Assembly: GCA_958496175.1 (NCBI GenBank)
Contig: OY292276.1
Span: 37,344,449 to 37,408,448, forward strand
Origin: Sisyra terminalis
Taxonomy: Eukaryota > Arthropoda > Insecta > Neuroptera > Sisyridae
DNA length: 64,000 nucleotides
Reading direction: 5' to 3'
This document shows, one piece after another, positions 46,251 through 57,424 of this stretch. The position numbers and the translations under genes were made by a program. Every line of letters starts with the position of its first letter. Within the stretch, counting starts at the first letter, position 1. The notes beneath the pieces were generated by a model that had not been told where the DNA came from, did not search any database, and saw only the letters and a list, made by a program, of their open reading frames with translations.

Positions 46251-47071
46251 CTCTAATTAGTTATTATGTTTGCCATGTCTATAGCAGTCAGCTATCGATT
46301 CAGCATCTTCCGGATACTTTTCAATCTAATAGCTTAGGTACAAAAAGGTCTTTCGGTCAAATCAGAGTCAACATACGATTGTTAAGTAAATATTATGAAG
46401 CCTTTGATTTTGTATCTTTGAACGATAACTTATCGATATTTTAAGTGTAGTACTTGTACTCATAATTGCTACAGAAGAAGAAGAAAAAGCCATAATTGAC
46501 TTGTAAATAAGACTAAAACAAGGAAATGCATTACGAATTCAATTCTACTGATTTATTTTGATTAAAACATACTATCATTTTTTGAAACTATCGTATTGTA
46601 AATATGCAACTTGTTTAGGATCTTTTTCGAACAGTGCTTAAAAACATTTTATTTAAAAATACAATCATAGAACCAAGTTTACTATTCCTTTATAAAATGT
46701 AATCACGTATAATAATAGCCTAAGTGTGAGTACGGTAATAGCGATTTAGAGTAAAATACGTTTAAGTGTTAAAAAAATTGTATTCCAGGAGACAGTAGCA
46801 AACTATAATTGATATTTTCAAAAGTTTTTCATGGCATTTTTGTATTGAACGCTTTAAAGTTTCATAAACAAACTAAAGAATCACTTAACCGAATCAAATT
46901 TACTTTCTTTATTCTATATAGCGAAGAGCCAATCTGTGGCTCGTGAACCACATGTGGCTCTTGGAAGGATTATTTGTGGCTCTCGAAAAATGTAGCCGAG
47001 TTTCCTTTTCGTTGTTGTGTTATTTTATTTAAAAAAACTCTACAATTAAAGTATAACTCGACGCTGATTAC

Positions 47072-47990
47072 TGAATTTTGGAAATTAGAACCAGAATCGA
47101 AGTATCCTGAATTAAAAAAGGCTGCTTCTCAAAACATTGATCAGTAATAATTAGATATCGGATTTTATGCATCTGCATGTTTGCATATCGGCCTCACATC
47201 AAACTCTGAAAGTATTCTACACAAAATTGCTTCACGTCACCTGTATAACCCATAAATTAGGGATAGACAATTAATTGATTTCTCCTACAAAAAAAAATGT
47301 TTTTAAAAGCACCTTCGCGAGTACAAGCATATAAAGAGCAACTATCAAATGTAACACTAGACAAAACACACCCTTAGAACCAATATTAACACGGTGGGGA
47401 ACTTGAAAGAAAGCTGTATTGTTTTATGGTAAGAATTTCGAAGCCAGAAAAGAAGAAGTTGGAAAATTTGGCTAATCAAACGCCATTGAAATCAATTCAA
47501 GCCACCTGACATTTGAGGATCCTTCAATCAAAATAAAAAATATTGCTGTTATTGCAACACATTTCAGCAATATACTTGATGCAATTGAGAAGTTTGAAAC
47601 ATTCCTTTGTGCAAGTTCTTGGAAATATTAGAAAAAATGCTTGAACAGAGTAACGCCCTTCCGAGTTCACTATCGCAAAAGGTTCGTGTCAAACTAAATG
47701 CAGATTTGTATAAAAATCCCAATCTGGAAGCAATAAAGAAAATTGATGCATTTATTAACGGCACCGGACAAACTCTACCTGAAGAGTTTGATAGTTTGAT
47801 AGCTAGTTGCTCTTTGTATGCTTGTACTCGCGAAGGTGCTTTTAAAAACACTTTTTTTCGTAGAAAAAAACAATTTATTTAATAGAAAATTCATTCAAAT
47901 TTCAAGTTTTGTCCAGTACCGTCAGTTGGATCGAAAGGTCATTTTCAGCTATTCTCCCTTTTCATCTTTATAGTTCAGTTGTGAATCTAA
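47072..47990 (+). pseudogene. hAT transposase relic, broken and rearranged
   Basis: Pieces in several frames: FWKLEPESKYPELKKAA (about 47072-47125, like a hAT C-terminal W...YP.L...A block, out of order), MFLKAPSRVQAYKEQL (about 47297), IAVIATHFSNILDAIEKFET (about 47540-47600), then the 91-codon frame with EKMLEQSNALPSSLSQK and LEAIKKIDAFINGTGQTLP, and IERSFSA (47930-47950), the hAT dimerisation signature. These parallel hAT proteins with FLKAP.RVQ.FK...LPLPP.PILTRWGTW and ERSFSAL. Stops, frameshifts and the inverted piece exclude function. The 95-codon minus frame is the inverted piece plus antisense. Confidence 0.85.
47284..47864. repeat. Inverted duplication of about 60 bp inside the hAT element
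   Basis: 47284-47344 (TTTTTAAAAGCACCTTCGCG and on to AAAGAGCAACTA) is repeated in reverse orientation at about 47803-47863 with few differences. The first copy is in the coding sense of the transposase. The second replaces the sequence expected there. Confidence 0.88.
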
Positions 47991-48011
47991 ACCATCCAGG
48001 ATCTCTCTTAA

Positions 48012-48105
48012 ATACATACAGGAAATTTCAACATAATAGGTTCAGCGGTTTAAAAGGAGTTCAGCCCTGTACACTCGTAGAGAAGAGTTATATATATAAA
48101 GATAA
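48012..48105 (+). repeat. LINE 3'-tail-like insertion inside hAT element
   Basis: GGAAATTTCAACATAATAGG, TTCAGCGGTTTAAAAGGAGT and a TATATATAAAGATA end resemble RTE-type 3' tails and the motif at 36838-36915. The sequence interrupts the region after the transposase ERSFSA block. Confidence 0.4.
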
Positions 48106-48917
48106 ATATAATGTGAAAATAATCGTAAATTCTAATAATAAATGGTTTTGGGTTATGCATATTTGGTGCATATTTCGCCTGATTAATAATTAATCAGCGT
48201 CTCGAAGAATTATTGAAAAGTGCTGTCACCAATTATTCACTAAATTTTAAAGAATTATCAAGAAAAGTAAAATAAATGTGTTTAATTTTAAGTATTTAAA
48301 TTCAATACACATATTTTGTATTTTTATTTATTTGTTTTCAATAAATATAATTTCGGTAAAAAAAAACTTCATTCCTTTTTTTCATACCTTTAAATACGTG
48401 TTTAATTGTGAAAATTTTGAAATTTTGAAATATGGCTCAGACTATCAAGGATCTTGGCCACCCCTGCTATATAAGTAACAGTTTAATAATAAAATTATCT
48501 ATTAATTTTTTTCCTACATATTAAGAAGTAGAGTTCGAGGGAATTCCAAAATGATTAAAAAAAAACTCCGAGCATTATTGCATTATCGTTATTCCTTTCT
48601 TTATGTCAACTCTGTTAAAAAAGTTTAAAAGATTTATTTTTGAGATACACATACCTGTTTACTATTTCACAATAATATACCTCTTTCCCTGAATACGTCA
48701 CATAAAATGGTAGGCTCGATATACATATAGGGATCAACCCTTTGACTCCTTGTGATTCATTCATAGGGGTTGCGGAATCCAATAATTTTTAATGTCCACT
48801 GTAAAAATGCCTTGATAAATCGGTTTTTGCAATTTTCCACATTTAATTCCGTTTTTAGATTAATCCAAAATTAGGTATACGAACACATAGATATATGTAG
48901 ATTCTTTTTAAGTGTAT

Positions 48918-49370
48918 TGTAACAGAAAGGGACAAAGTCTGTCTCTCTCTTTGTGCCATGCCGGCACGCGATTGGCTGAGTGACTTCTATCTCTCTCCCA
49001 CCAATGTGAATGTACATATAGATTTTTCTGGAAACATCTAGTAGGTGGTGGAACGTTGGCGAATTCTAGAATGTTGGGTTGCGGATATATAAGGGGCTCA
49101 GTTAAGCGCAGTTGAGAGTTCTGTATAGAAATTCAGTTGTGAATTTCCGTTACAACAAAGCGATTACAAGCGATTTTTAATGTGATTTGAATTAAAAGTG
49201 ATTGTTGTCATTTAAGTGATTGTTTTGACAAGTGTGATTGTGTAATAAAAAGTGTATACAAGTGTAAAAAAAAAGTGATTGTTAAGTGTGAAAGTGATTA
49301 TTTATTTCCAAAATAAATTAAAAGAACGAATAAACGCCATCTCAATACAGTTTTGAGACGTCACGTTACA
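48918..49370 (+). mobile_element. Solo LTR of an LTR retrotransposon
   Basis: Begins TGTAACAG and ends CGTTACA, giving the short inverted TG..CA ends. It is flanked by GTAT on both sides (48914-48917 and 49371-49374), a 4-bp TSD. It contains a TATA box, a plausible start region (AGTTGAGAGTTCTG) about 30 bp later and several AATAAA signals toward the end, i.e. U3-R-U5 order. No primer-binding site, gag or pol follows, and only one LTR is present, so it is the product of LTR-LTR recombination. The TSD length suits Ty3/mdg4-like or BEL elements, but the family is not fixed. Confidence 0.85.
49086..49093 (+). promoter_or_regulatory. TATA box of the solo LTR
   Basis: TATATAAG, preceded by G+C-richer sequence and followed about 30 bp later by AGTTGAGAGTTCTG, the expected transcription-start zone of the LTR. 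It could still drive transcription into the downstream LINE relic. Confidence 0.65.
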
Positions 49371-49394
49371 GTATTTTAAATTCTGTTTTTTTTT

Positions 49395-49690
49395 TTGTAC
49401 AGTTCAATAGAATGAGGTTTGGAGAGCCTCAACATTGAAGCCTTGGACTTATTGTGTTCCCTTGGTCTCTACTTCACCTATTGTAAGTCTAGTAGCCGAG
49501 CAAATTTTAGTAATTGACGTAGAAGATATTGTTCGACTAATATCATACGTCTTTGACTAATATCATGTGTCAACGTGCTGCATTCCAACAGTATGTAAGA
49601 AACAGTTTTATTCTGTCTGGCAGAATCTGTATATCAAAGAATTCAGCAATACCTCAATACTATAAAGATGCTTTCTTAGGCTAAATTTCC
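49395..49690 (-). pseudogene. LINE ORF2 end and 3' UTR relic
   Basis: Minus strand: RFCQTE, then ILLECSTLTHDIS, and LRQLLKFARLLDLQ followed by a stop, parallel to CRFCQAKDE and KLLRFVQLLGLN at 15045-15335. The downstream segment GTTGAGG..C..AAACCTCATTCT matches the 3' UTR at about 15401-15430. The same LINE family is therefore present at both places. Confidence 0.75.
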
Positions 49691-49694
49691 TTTA

Positions 49695-51130
49695 TCTTAA
49701 TCGAAATTAAGTCGAAATGGTTGTTAGTACAAATTTATATTTCATTGCCACACTTAATCCACTAATTGTGGTTTTATATGACTGTAATTTGAAACCTATG
49801 AAAAGAAGGATAAGATGATTTATGAAAAATGTATTTAAATTTATTTATTCAAATTTAATTTAATTTACTTTAATCAAACTTCCGTCAGTATGGGGTAGTT
49901 AGTGCTGCATTCTTTACATCATACGTAAAAATTACTAGGCACATTTGCTTTGTGTCTCTCTCATTTATTTCGTAAGTGAGCGTGCGTAGTAGACGAGCTT
50001 AGCTAAGATATTTCATTTCGGAGATTATGACAGGAGTACTTAAATAAACTATTATTTCTCATAAATATAATTAATAATAACGATAATAATTGATGCATTT
50101 CTACTAAAACTATGATCAGTTGAAACAATAATTAAAAACATTCAAATATTTCAGAATTCCAAACCTTTCTTTCAAATTTTGTGGTACATAGGTACATATC
50201 ACCTTATCATAAGTTCTATTTTAACACCGTAATGGAAAGGCCAAGAGGATAACTTTAATTTAAAAGCTAGTGAAAAATATAGAACCTAAAAACAATGTTA
50301 AATAAGTTAGTTTACATTTAAAGATAACGGAAACAAAAAATATACATAAATTATAATATTAATTTTGCATTAACGAGTTATAGCAATTATAGTTTCAGTA
50401 ATTGAGTATAGGTTCCTTTAACAGTAGTATTATATTTTTAATATGAATAAAAATATAATTTTCTCATTAACACTTATCTAAATATAACATTTTTTCCATT
50501 GTGTGTAAATTACAGATGATGTAAAATTAATAGCTATTTTAAATAGATACTATAAGTGTTAATTGCTTACGCTTGTTTCCAATGATTATAACGAGAAATT
50601 GCTCGTTGAAAAATATTTGTTTTAAAAAAAATATGATTGAAAAAACTTACAAAGAACAGTTATTTAATTTTTATAAAGTCAAAGATCAATGAAATCCCAT
50701 CTGTTTTATATGATGTAAATAATTAAAATGAAACGAAAATTTACTTTGTTGAATTTTTTGCAATTTGGGTTAGATATGTATACGTTTTATTTGTTTCGAT
50801 TTCTTATGAATGTTTTATGCAAATGATTCACAAAATATAAATCTACACCTACAACGCAGGTGCAAATAATTAAATAGCATATAAATAAAATAAATTTTTA
50901 AATTCAAGATAAACAGCTCAGAGGGTGGATAATTATGTTTTAGGACCATTTGCGTCTGTGCCACTTCCGTTAGAAGACACAAATTTAACTAAAGTGTACC
51001 ACTACGATTATAAATATATAAAATAAAATTTTCGAATATTATATTTGGGTTTCAACAGTTGAAACTAGATTCCCACAATTTCTTTGTAAACTGCAAGTCA
51101 CACAAAACCAATAGAGAAAATGATGTTTGA
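49695..51130. other. AT-rich stretch; short Helitron-like patch
   Basis: At about 50836-50866 AAATATAAATCTACACCTAC plus AACGCAGG resembles the subterminal sequence before the 3' end of the Helitrons (AATCTACACCTACGTTACGCAG) but lacks the CTAG end. It would also be 3' UTR of the candidate minus-strand gene. A TTTATT (AATAAA on the minus strand) is at 50786-50791. Confidence 0.4.
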
Positions 51131-51136
51131 AGATCA

Positions 51137-51278
51137 TTAGCCTCGCAAATGACTAGAACTAAATAACAAGAGCCATGCTTTAATCAGAAACAATAAGGCC
51201 GTCAAAAACAAGAGGGATGTTACTAATACTTTTTTGGCTCCAGAAGCACACGCCGGCTCAACATAAGGGGCGGCATTC
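51137..51278 (-). CDS. Candidate terminal exon, hydrophobic C-terminal tail
   Basis: Minus-strand segment preceded by a good acceptor (GGTAGTAATTTACAG^G). It reads NAAPYVEPACASGAKK, then a hydrophobic run of about 22 residues (VLVTSLLFLTALLFLIKAW...), then SSSHLRG and TAA (51137-51139). Small residues before a basic pair and a hydrophobic end suggest a GPI-anchor signal or tail-anchoring membrane helix. G+C is higher than in the flanks. The exon starts with one base of a split codon, which fits the upstream candidate exon at 52833-52946 (AG^G, Arg). I do not recognise the protein. Chance cannot be excluded. Confidence 0.42.
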
Positions 51279-52124
51279 CTGTAAATTACTACCAAATTTG
51301 AAAATTCAATGAGCTTAAAAAAATAAATATACAGATCCTCATGATAAGCAAAATTCATAAAAAAAAAACTATATCTACTCATTTTTTTCTCTATTTTTTA
51401 CGTGTTAAATTAAGGATGTACCATAAAATACTTAAAAAAATCAAAAACCTTTTTAATAATTTTAAACTAAGCTATCGTGTTTTTAGAAACTATAATCACT
51501 TTTTGGATTTTTTTTTATTAATGATTTTGAAATTAATTTGTTAAACTTTTACTCATTTCAAAATTCACATCAACTTACCTACAAGGATATTACAATAGGT
51601 GGTAGAAAGATTAGATTCGTTTCGATCCATATAAAATGAGGATATCAAGAGGATTTTATAAGCCTTGAGATACATCCGGTTCCAAGTTTGATCTCATTAA
51701 AAAATGAACTTCTTTATTATTAACTACTAAAGTTATAAGTATAGACCTGACGAAAACCTTTCTAAAAATAAATTTGTAGGTATCTTCCTTAAAATACGAT
51801 GAATTTAAGATAAAAACAATCACGATCAACAATGAAGCGTAGTTAAAGTTCTATTTTTGCTTTAGCCTGTCGCAATATTATAGCCTAGAACTGGAAACAA
51901 AACTGCTCTTGCAATACGTTATTTCATTTTAAGGATTAACTGTGCATTAATTAAACGCATTTTTATTATGTATTAAACAATAATATAAGTAATGAAAAAA
52001 ATGAACAAAAAAATAAACAAAAGCAAAAGCAAAATAGGTACCCACTATTGGAATTGATAATATATTTTTTTTAAATCAGATGCATAAAATTTAAACATTA
52101 TCAAAATGGTAAATTTAATTGGAT

Positions 52125-52452
52125 TAGAGATTTTATGGAAATTGGAATTGGAATTTTGGGTCTACGTATGGATGCGGATGCATAAATAATAATGTATTGG
52201 TTTCGGTTACTGTTACAACTATGAAATTATTTCAAATTAACCGATAGTTTAGATAGTTCAAATACGAATAATATTGTTTAAGAATTGTAAAAAGAAAACA
52301 CATACCTATAGTTAAAAGGTACTTAAATATTTGAGTTCTGAATTCGGTGATGATCATGTAAAGACGATTTTAATCAGATCGGTTACGGCTTCGGATAGCT
52401 TTTTATTTCGGATATCCAATAGTTTCGGTTACGGAACTCCATAGCATCTCTA
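52125..52452. mobile_element. hAT-type MITE
   Basis: The left end is TAGAGATTTTATGGAAATTGG and the right end, read inward, is TAGAGATGCTATGGAGTTCCG. TAGAGAT plus TATGG is the Ac-like hAT terminus form. GGTTACGG/TTCGGATA words repeat near the right end. No exact 8-bp TSD was assigned. It would lie in the intron of the candidate minus-strand gene. Confidence 0.6.
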
Positions 52453-52832
52453 ATTAAAATTCCGGAACACTTAAATTTTTTGTTTGTACTTTAATATATT
52501 AAAACTGAAACTTTCTTTAAAATTCAATATATACCTCTTATATTAATTTTCTATCATTTTTAAGTGTGTTTATTTTACAGGGGCTTAAACGTACATACTT
52601 TCCTTTTCTTAAATTATAAAGATAAGAAATTCATTATCTGATTACCAAACAACTTTACCTCATACGTTACGAAACTTAGTACATATATATATTATAGTAT
52701 ACAAAATAGTTAAAAAAGTATATTTTTAAGTATCTTAAGAAGTAACAAAAGATAAGTATTCAAATTTCTTTTTCCTAAGAGTAACTAGATACCTAAAGTA
52801 ACTTCGGATAATTTTTTAAAAATGTAACTTAC

Positions 52833-52946
52833 CTAATATTTAAATACTTTCCCATAGTATCTTTAATAGCTCTGGTAACGACATGCTTTTTCCTCCTGAT
52901 TCTCGTTGCAAAGCAATGGCTACAGTCCGAATACTTCCTGACACTA
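52833..52946 (-). CDS. Candidate internal exon with strong splice sites
   Basis: 114 nt on the minus strand between an acceptor with pyrimidine tract (TTTTTTCATTATTCTTAG^) and a consensus donor (AG^GTAAGTT). One frame is fully open (YSDCSHCFATRIRRKKHVV..., ending NI-AG) and joins the exon at 51137-51278 in phase. A second frame is open for 35 codons (RTVAIALQRESGGKSMSLPE...) and ends in its own stop. The intron between the exons would be 1554 nt and contains the hAT MITE at 52125-52452. No upstream exon in the right phase was found. A 49-nt piece at 53661-53709 has splice signals but only fits the second frame. Confidence 0.38.
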
Positions 52947-53709
52947 CTAAGAATAATGAAAAAATTGAGTGTTACCTATATTAGCAACAATAATCGAGGC
53001 CAACTAAGGACCTACATTGTGAACTTACATTTAAGTCTATATACAGAGATGTAGACAAGCAAATATTTTTATTTTTTTTTTTGAAGAGTGTCAAAAATTT
53101 GTTAAAGACATTGATATATGTATGTCAATAAAATGATTATGATTATGATAAAATAATTATAAAATTGGTGCATATCAAAAATTGTCAATAAAAAATATTT
53201 ATCAGGAAAAAAAAATACTAAAATATTTTGGAAACCAAAAAATACAGTATATAATAGATTATTTAAAGTGAAGGCTCAATAGTAAGAAATAACGTTTTTC
53301 CTCGATGAATTGAAAGTAGAGTGCAATAAACCACTTATTCCACAATATTTTTCAAAAACAGTGAACAACAGTTGTTTCTGTTAATGCTAAGCTCAAAAAG
53401 ATAACCTTATATACCTATAATAAAAAATATTTCAAATCTCAAAAACTCCATGATATTATCTTATCCAAATTAATTTTCTATGGAAATATAGGTCTGATCA
53501 AGTTTAGTTTTATTCCACTTTTCCATAATTTAGTTGGAATCTCAAATAGAAGGAGACAGTTTTTACGAATTTAGAAGCGTTTATATCATCAACAATAGAT
53601 TGAACTAAAAAATATCTCTAAGATTTTAACTACTTATTTAACGATGCCTCACACACTTACGTGCACTAAAATTGCTTTTATTAACAACTTTTATTTTATC
53701 GTAATTTCT

Positions 53710-56145
53710 CTGCAGAGCAGTTCAAAGAACATCTTCTTTCCAAATTTCAATTTTGTAATGCCAATAATTTCCAATTAAAATGGTTATGATATACGTACGT
53801 GGTATATAGATTGATAAATGAATAGATTAGAACTATTAGAATTTCTTATTTACGGAACCCTAAAAAGTTTATCTTCCTACGAAAAACAAATAAAAAAATT
53901 TAAAAGATATTTTTTGATAGCTTGTTCTCTTGGAAAATTAATTTTTTTTCAATTTTTTTAAGTTCTGTTTTTATTTTACATTGAAATATGTTACATAAGT
54001 TTACCATATCGATAGGTTTTTCTATTCTTAAGTTTATATTTTATTTCCTTTCGTTAGTTTATTTATTTCCTGATTTTTAGAAAAATCAGACAATATTATC
54101 TACAAATCAAATGTCGTCCGTCTAACGTTGTACATCCTTAATAAAGGTTCGTAAAACCAAAAAAAAAAAATATAGCAATTTTAGCCGTAACTTAAAATCT
54201 CTTTAAATTTAAAATTCCTATACAAATGAGTAAATCGATTAGAATATAGTAAAACTATATATAATATCAAAATAAAAATTATAATTTCAGATATTGAAAA
54301 CTAGAAGAAATGGACGGACAAACAAATTTACTTTATATATTTTTCATCATTATATAAAGGCTTGTGGAAAGTTTTAAAATGAATAATGATTCTCATATTG
54401 TAATTTTAAGGGTTTTTATAAAAAAGAAGCATATTACAGGATATTGACGGTAGATACGATGCTCTTTTCGGCAAAGGGTTTTACCAATTTTGTACCCTTA
54501 GATAAAAATATCCATTTATATAAGCAGGAGGTTTCTAATTCTAGGTATTTTTGCAAAATGTATGACACAACTAACACCCATTATTGTTTCTTAAAATATG
54601 ACGTCAGGCTTTGTCAAAGTTTTAATATTCTTTTTAGCTCGTTATTTTATTTTGCAAAACATTTTTAATGGAAACCTTTTTATAAAGGTAAATTTTTGAT
54701 TAGGTGTTATGAAGAATTTTGTCATGCTGTGTCGGGTTCGAAAAAGTAAACATGTGATATCCGTCGATATATTTTACAATATCTCATCAATCTGTCAACA
54801 GTTGAAGAAGATCGACATAAGTTATTGACAGAGAAATGAAAAGCCCATAATATCCCTCACACCTAATAATAATTGTTTGAAATGTCCAGTAGTTAACAGC
54901 CGTTTCAAATGGATGACCACATCGTCAATGTTCATAAATTGAGACCAGTTTCGGTTAGCGTCCGATTAATCGTATTAAAGCCAATGGCAAAAATAAAGAG
55001 GACTCTATGGCAAAAAGTATAATTCTCTTTTTTTAAAATATGGTGTTGTTAGTGACCAGAGAATGATCCTAATAGACATTTAAAATGGAAATCGAGGAGG
55101 ATTTCGTAGACTACTGTCAAAGTCATATAATAAGATGAATTTCTTTATCTTAGAATTTTTACAACAAAGGTGTCAATGTTTCCACTTGAGTATCTTTTTC
55201 CTTTCTTGTTTGTTGATTTTAAGCACCTGAAGCAGTCATAAATCCACTTAATTTTTAAAACAAATACACATCTTTTTTACACTTCGACTAAAAAGTTTTC
55301 ATGACCTAGAAAAATTATTTCGCTACTTGTAAATTTATGAGCCATAAACTCCTTGTAACAACTCATTCCAACGACGAATGCCATTTCTTCGAAAAGCTCT
55401 CTCTAATAGGTATGTGAGATAACGTCAAAATTATGAGTTTACCTTTTTTTTGATCAAGACTTTTACGAGTCAACTTTTAATTCAGTGCCCACGTGTTGAC
55501 ATGAGTTTTATCGTTTCCTATTTAAAATCAATATAATTTTGAGAAGAAATAATTCCCCAATTAACACGTTAATGTGTCCTTTTAACTCGTAATGGGGCAA
55601 TATTTAAAAGTCGAAATGATCTGAGGGAAGAATTTTGACCATTTGAAAGTGGTTTGGGGTTGTAATAAATATTTTTTGTGTACGAAAGTGCGGGTTTGTT
55701 TTAGGTGAATTTCTTTTTGTGTCAGTGAGGATGACATAAATAAACGACTAATTGTTGATGTCAAGATACAATTTAAAGTTTTGTACTGCAGTCACATTAA
55801 CAAAAATATATCCTTTCTAAAGTAGTAATTTTTTGGTTGATAATTTATAAATTCAATTAGATTCTTCTATATTAATAACTTTGTTCTAGTATAAATGTAA
55901 TTAAAACCAAGAATCATTGCAAAGAACGACCACAATTTAGCTAAATAAACTAAGCACTATGATTAATATATTAAAGCTACTCATAACAATATTTTTATTA
56001 ATAATAAATAACAAAAAATATCTTTTATTTAGGATTTTATATTAACTTTGTCATCACAATTCGACTAATTCTACTTTACTCGATTTCGCTTTTATTCAAT
56101 TTGAGTATCTTAATTTACATGGAAAGCGAACATTTAAAAAACTTT
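53710..56145. other. AT-rich stretch, no supported gene
   Basis: Contains ACGGAACCCTAAAAA near 53853 (see 16736-16870). The 74-codon frame at 54444-54668 and the 60-codon minus frame at 55582-55764 are not recognised. Confidence 0.45.
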
Positions 56146-56149
56146 GATT

Positions 56150-56313
56150 TTTTAATTTATGATGTTATGTGTTATGGATAAGTCCTTTAGCGATGTTCGG
56201 GTTAATAAAATTCCGAAACTCGAGAAATATCGAAAATTTGCTTGATATGAGATTTGAAACGAAAATCTACTCGTTTTCGAGATGCCACCTTGTCCACTCG
56301 GCCACCAGTAGGC
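56150..56313 (-). mobile_element. tRNA-derived SINE, minus-strand copy
   Basis: The reverse complement begins GCCTACTGGTGGCCGAGTGG at 56313, with the A box at 56294-56304. The B box is degenerate (GTTTCAAATC, 56251-56260). The body (AAGCAAATTTTCGATATTTC, ATTAACC, ATCGCTAAAG) matches 29915-30100. The 3' tail is eroded, so the end is approximate, and no clear TSD remains. The 72-codon plus frame across it is noise. Confidence 0.88.
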
Positions 56314-56314
56314 A

Positions 56315-56950
56315 TTATTTTAAATTTTGATCAAAGAACAATAGAATTTCTTGGAAATATAGATAATTCTTTTATACAATATTTTTCTTCAATTATTATT
56401 GCGTATTCGTTAATTTCTAAAAGTATTTTCCTTACAAAAATACCAAAGGAAAAATTTGTCGGTGTCATTTAGTTAAATAAGTAAATAGCAAAACGACAAA
56501 ACCAATTCGTACATATGCAGCAGAGTATAATTTGTTAATCGGTGCTTCGAGGGCCACTCATGGTTGGCAAAGATTTGAAAATGCTAAAAAAAATGTTGTC
56601 TGTTTTAAATAATTGATGATTCACATTTCTTTTTAATTTCTGTGAACTTTAAAAGCATTAGAAACTAAGAGTAATGAAATGTACTCTCTAAGTTGAAAGG
56701 TATTAAAATTTAGAAGCAATTTAAATTCCTCAAGTAAAAGCGGTTAAAATTCAATTTACTATTATTATATTTTCATTATCGCTATGGACTTTTAGATTGA
56801 AACTCTAATACGTAAATTTGCATTCAAAAAATGCCTTATCAACTAAATTTGTTAAAAAATAAAAATTTGATTATCTTTTGAATTTGAATGCTTAATATAT
56901 ATTAACCTCCACGTCGCTTTATTAAACAAAGTTTTTAGTGACCTAGGGTT
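56315..56950. other. AT-rich stretch, no gene seen
   Basis: Nothing recognised. Confidence 0.6.
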
Positions 56951-56954
56951 CATA

Positions 56955-57422
56955 GTTAGAAAGTTAAAGCTCAAACTTTACAATGAATTGCTAAAATGTT
57001 ATGTGTTGAGTATAGCATTATATAGATTGAAATCCTAGACCCTAAGCAAACAAGAACGGAAGTATCTGAATAGCTTTGAAATGTGATAATAGAGAAGAAG
57101 GAATAAAATTTAATGAATGAATCGAGTCAAAATCCTGGAAGCTATAAGAAAAGTTAACGAGGAAAAAACCTTCATTGATGCGGTGACAAGAAGTAAAGCT
57201 TATTGAATTGGTCACAATCTGAGAGGAAAAGAATTAATACTTGATGTTACAGGAGAGCAACTGGAATATCCCAAGAAAACAGGAAGAAGACGAAATGAGA
57301 TCCAGGATTTATTGAAATTAAGTAAAAACCACCCCAATTTGAAGAACTCTGCTAAAAATGGCCCACATTGGAGGGAAGAATTCAATCACGTTGTATTAGT
57401 TGCCTGGCAGAAAACAGGATAA
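56955..57422 (+). pseudogene. RTE-like LINE ORF2 C-terminal relic
   Basis: Reads KLYNELLKCYVLSIALYRLK, a stop, TLSKQERKYLNSFEM, stops, NE.IESK, ILEAIRKVNEEKTFIDAVTR, AY-stop-IGHNLRGKELILDV, GEQLEYPKKTGRRRNEI, PHWREEFN and a final stop. It matches the end of RTE-like ORF2 proteins (LL.CYV.S.LLYG.E.WTL......L.AFE.W.YR..L.I.W....TN..VL..I.......IK.RK..W.GH.LR.......EG...GRR..GR). It continues where the relic at 22070-22497 stops, so both belong to the same broad family. Several stops. Confidence 0.87.
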
Positions 57423-57424
57423 AA

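Larger units (their letters stand above)
46922..48466 (+). mobile_element. hAT transposon, about 1.5 kb, defective
   Basis: The left end CGAAGAGCCAATCTGTGGCT continues into CGTGAACCACATGTGGCTCT, typical of hAT subterminal sequence. The right end, read inward, is CAGGGGTGGCCAAGATCCTT. The flanks CTATATAG (46914-46921) and CTATATAA (48467-48474) form an 8-bp TSD with one mismatch. The inside holds broken transposase segments, an inverted duplication and a LINE-tail-like insertion at 48012-48105. The left TIR has lost part of CAGGGGTGG. Confidence 0.85.

Noticed and set aside
47564..47851. 95-codon minus-strand frame beginning MFLKAPSRVQ
   Set aside because: Only its first 20 or so residues are genuine transposase sequence, present because of the inverted duplication. 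The rest is antisense to the plus-strand relic.
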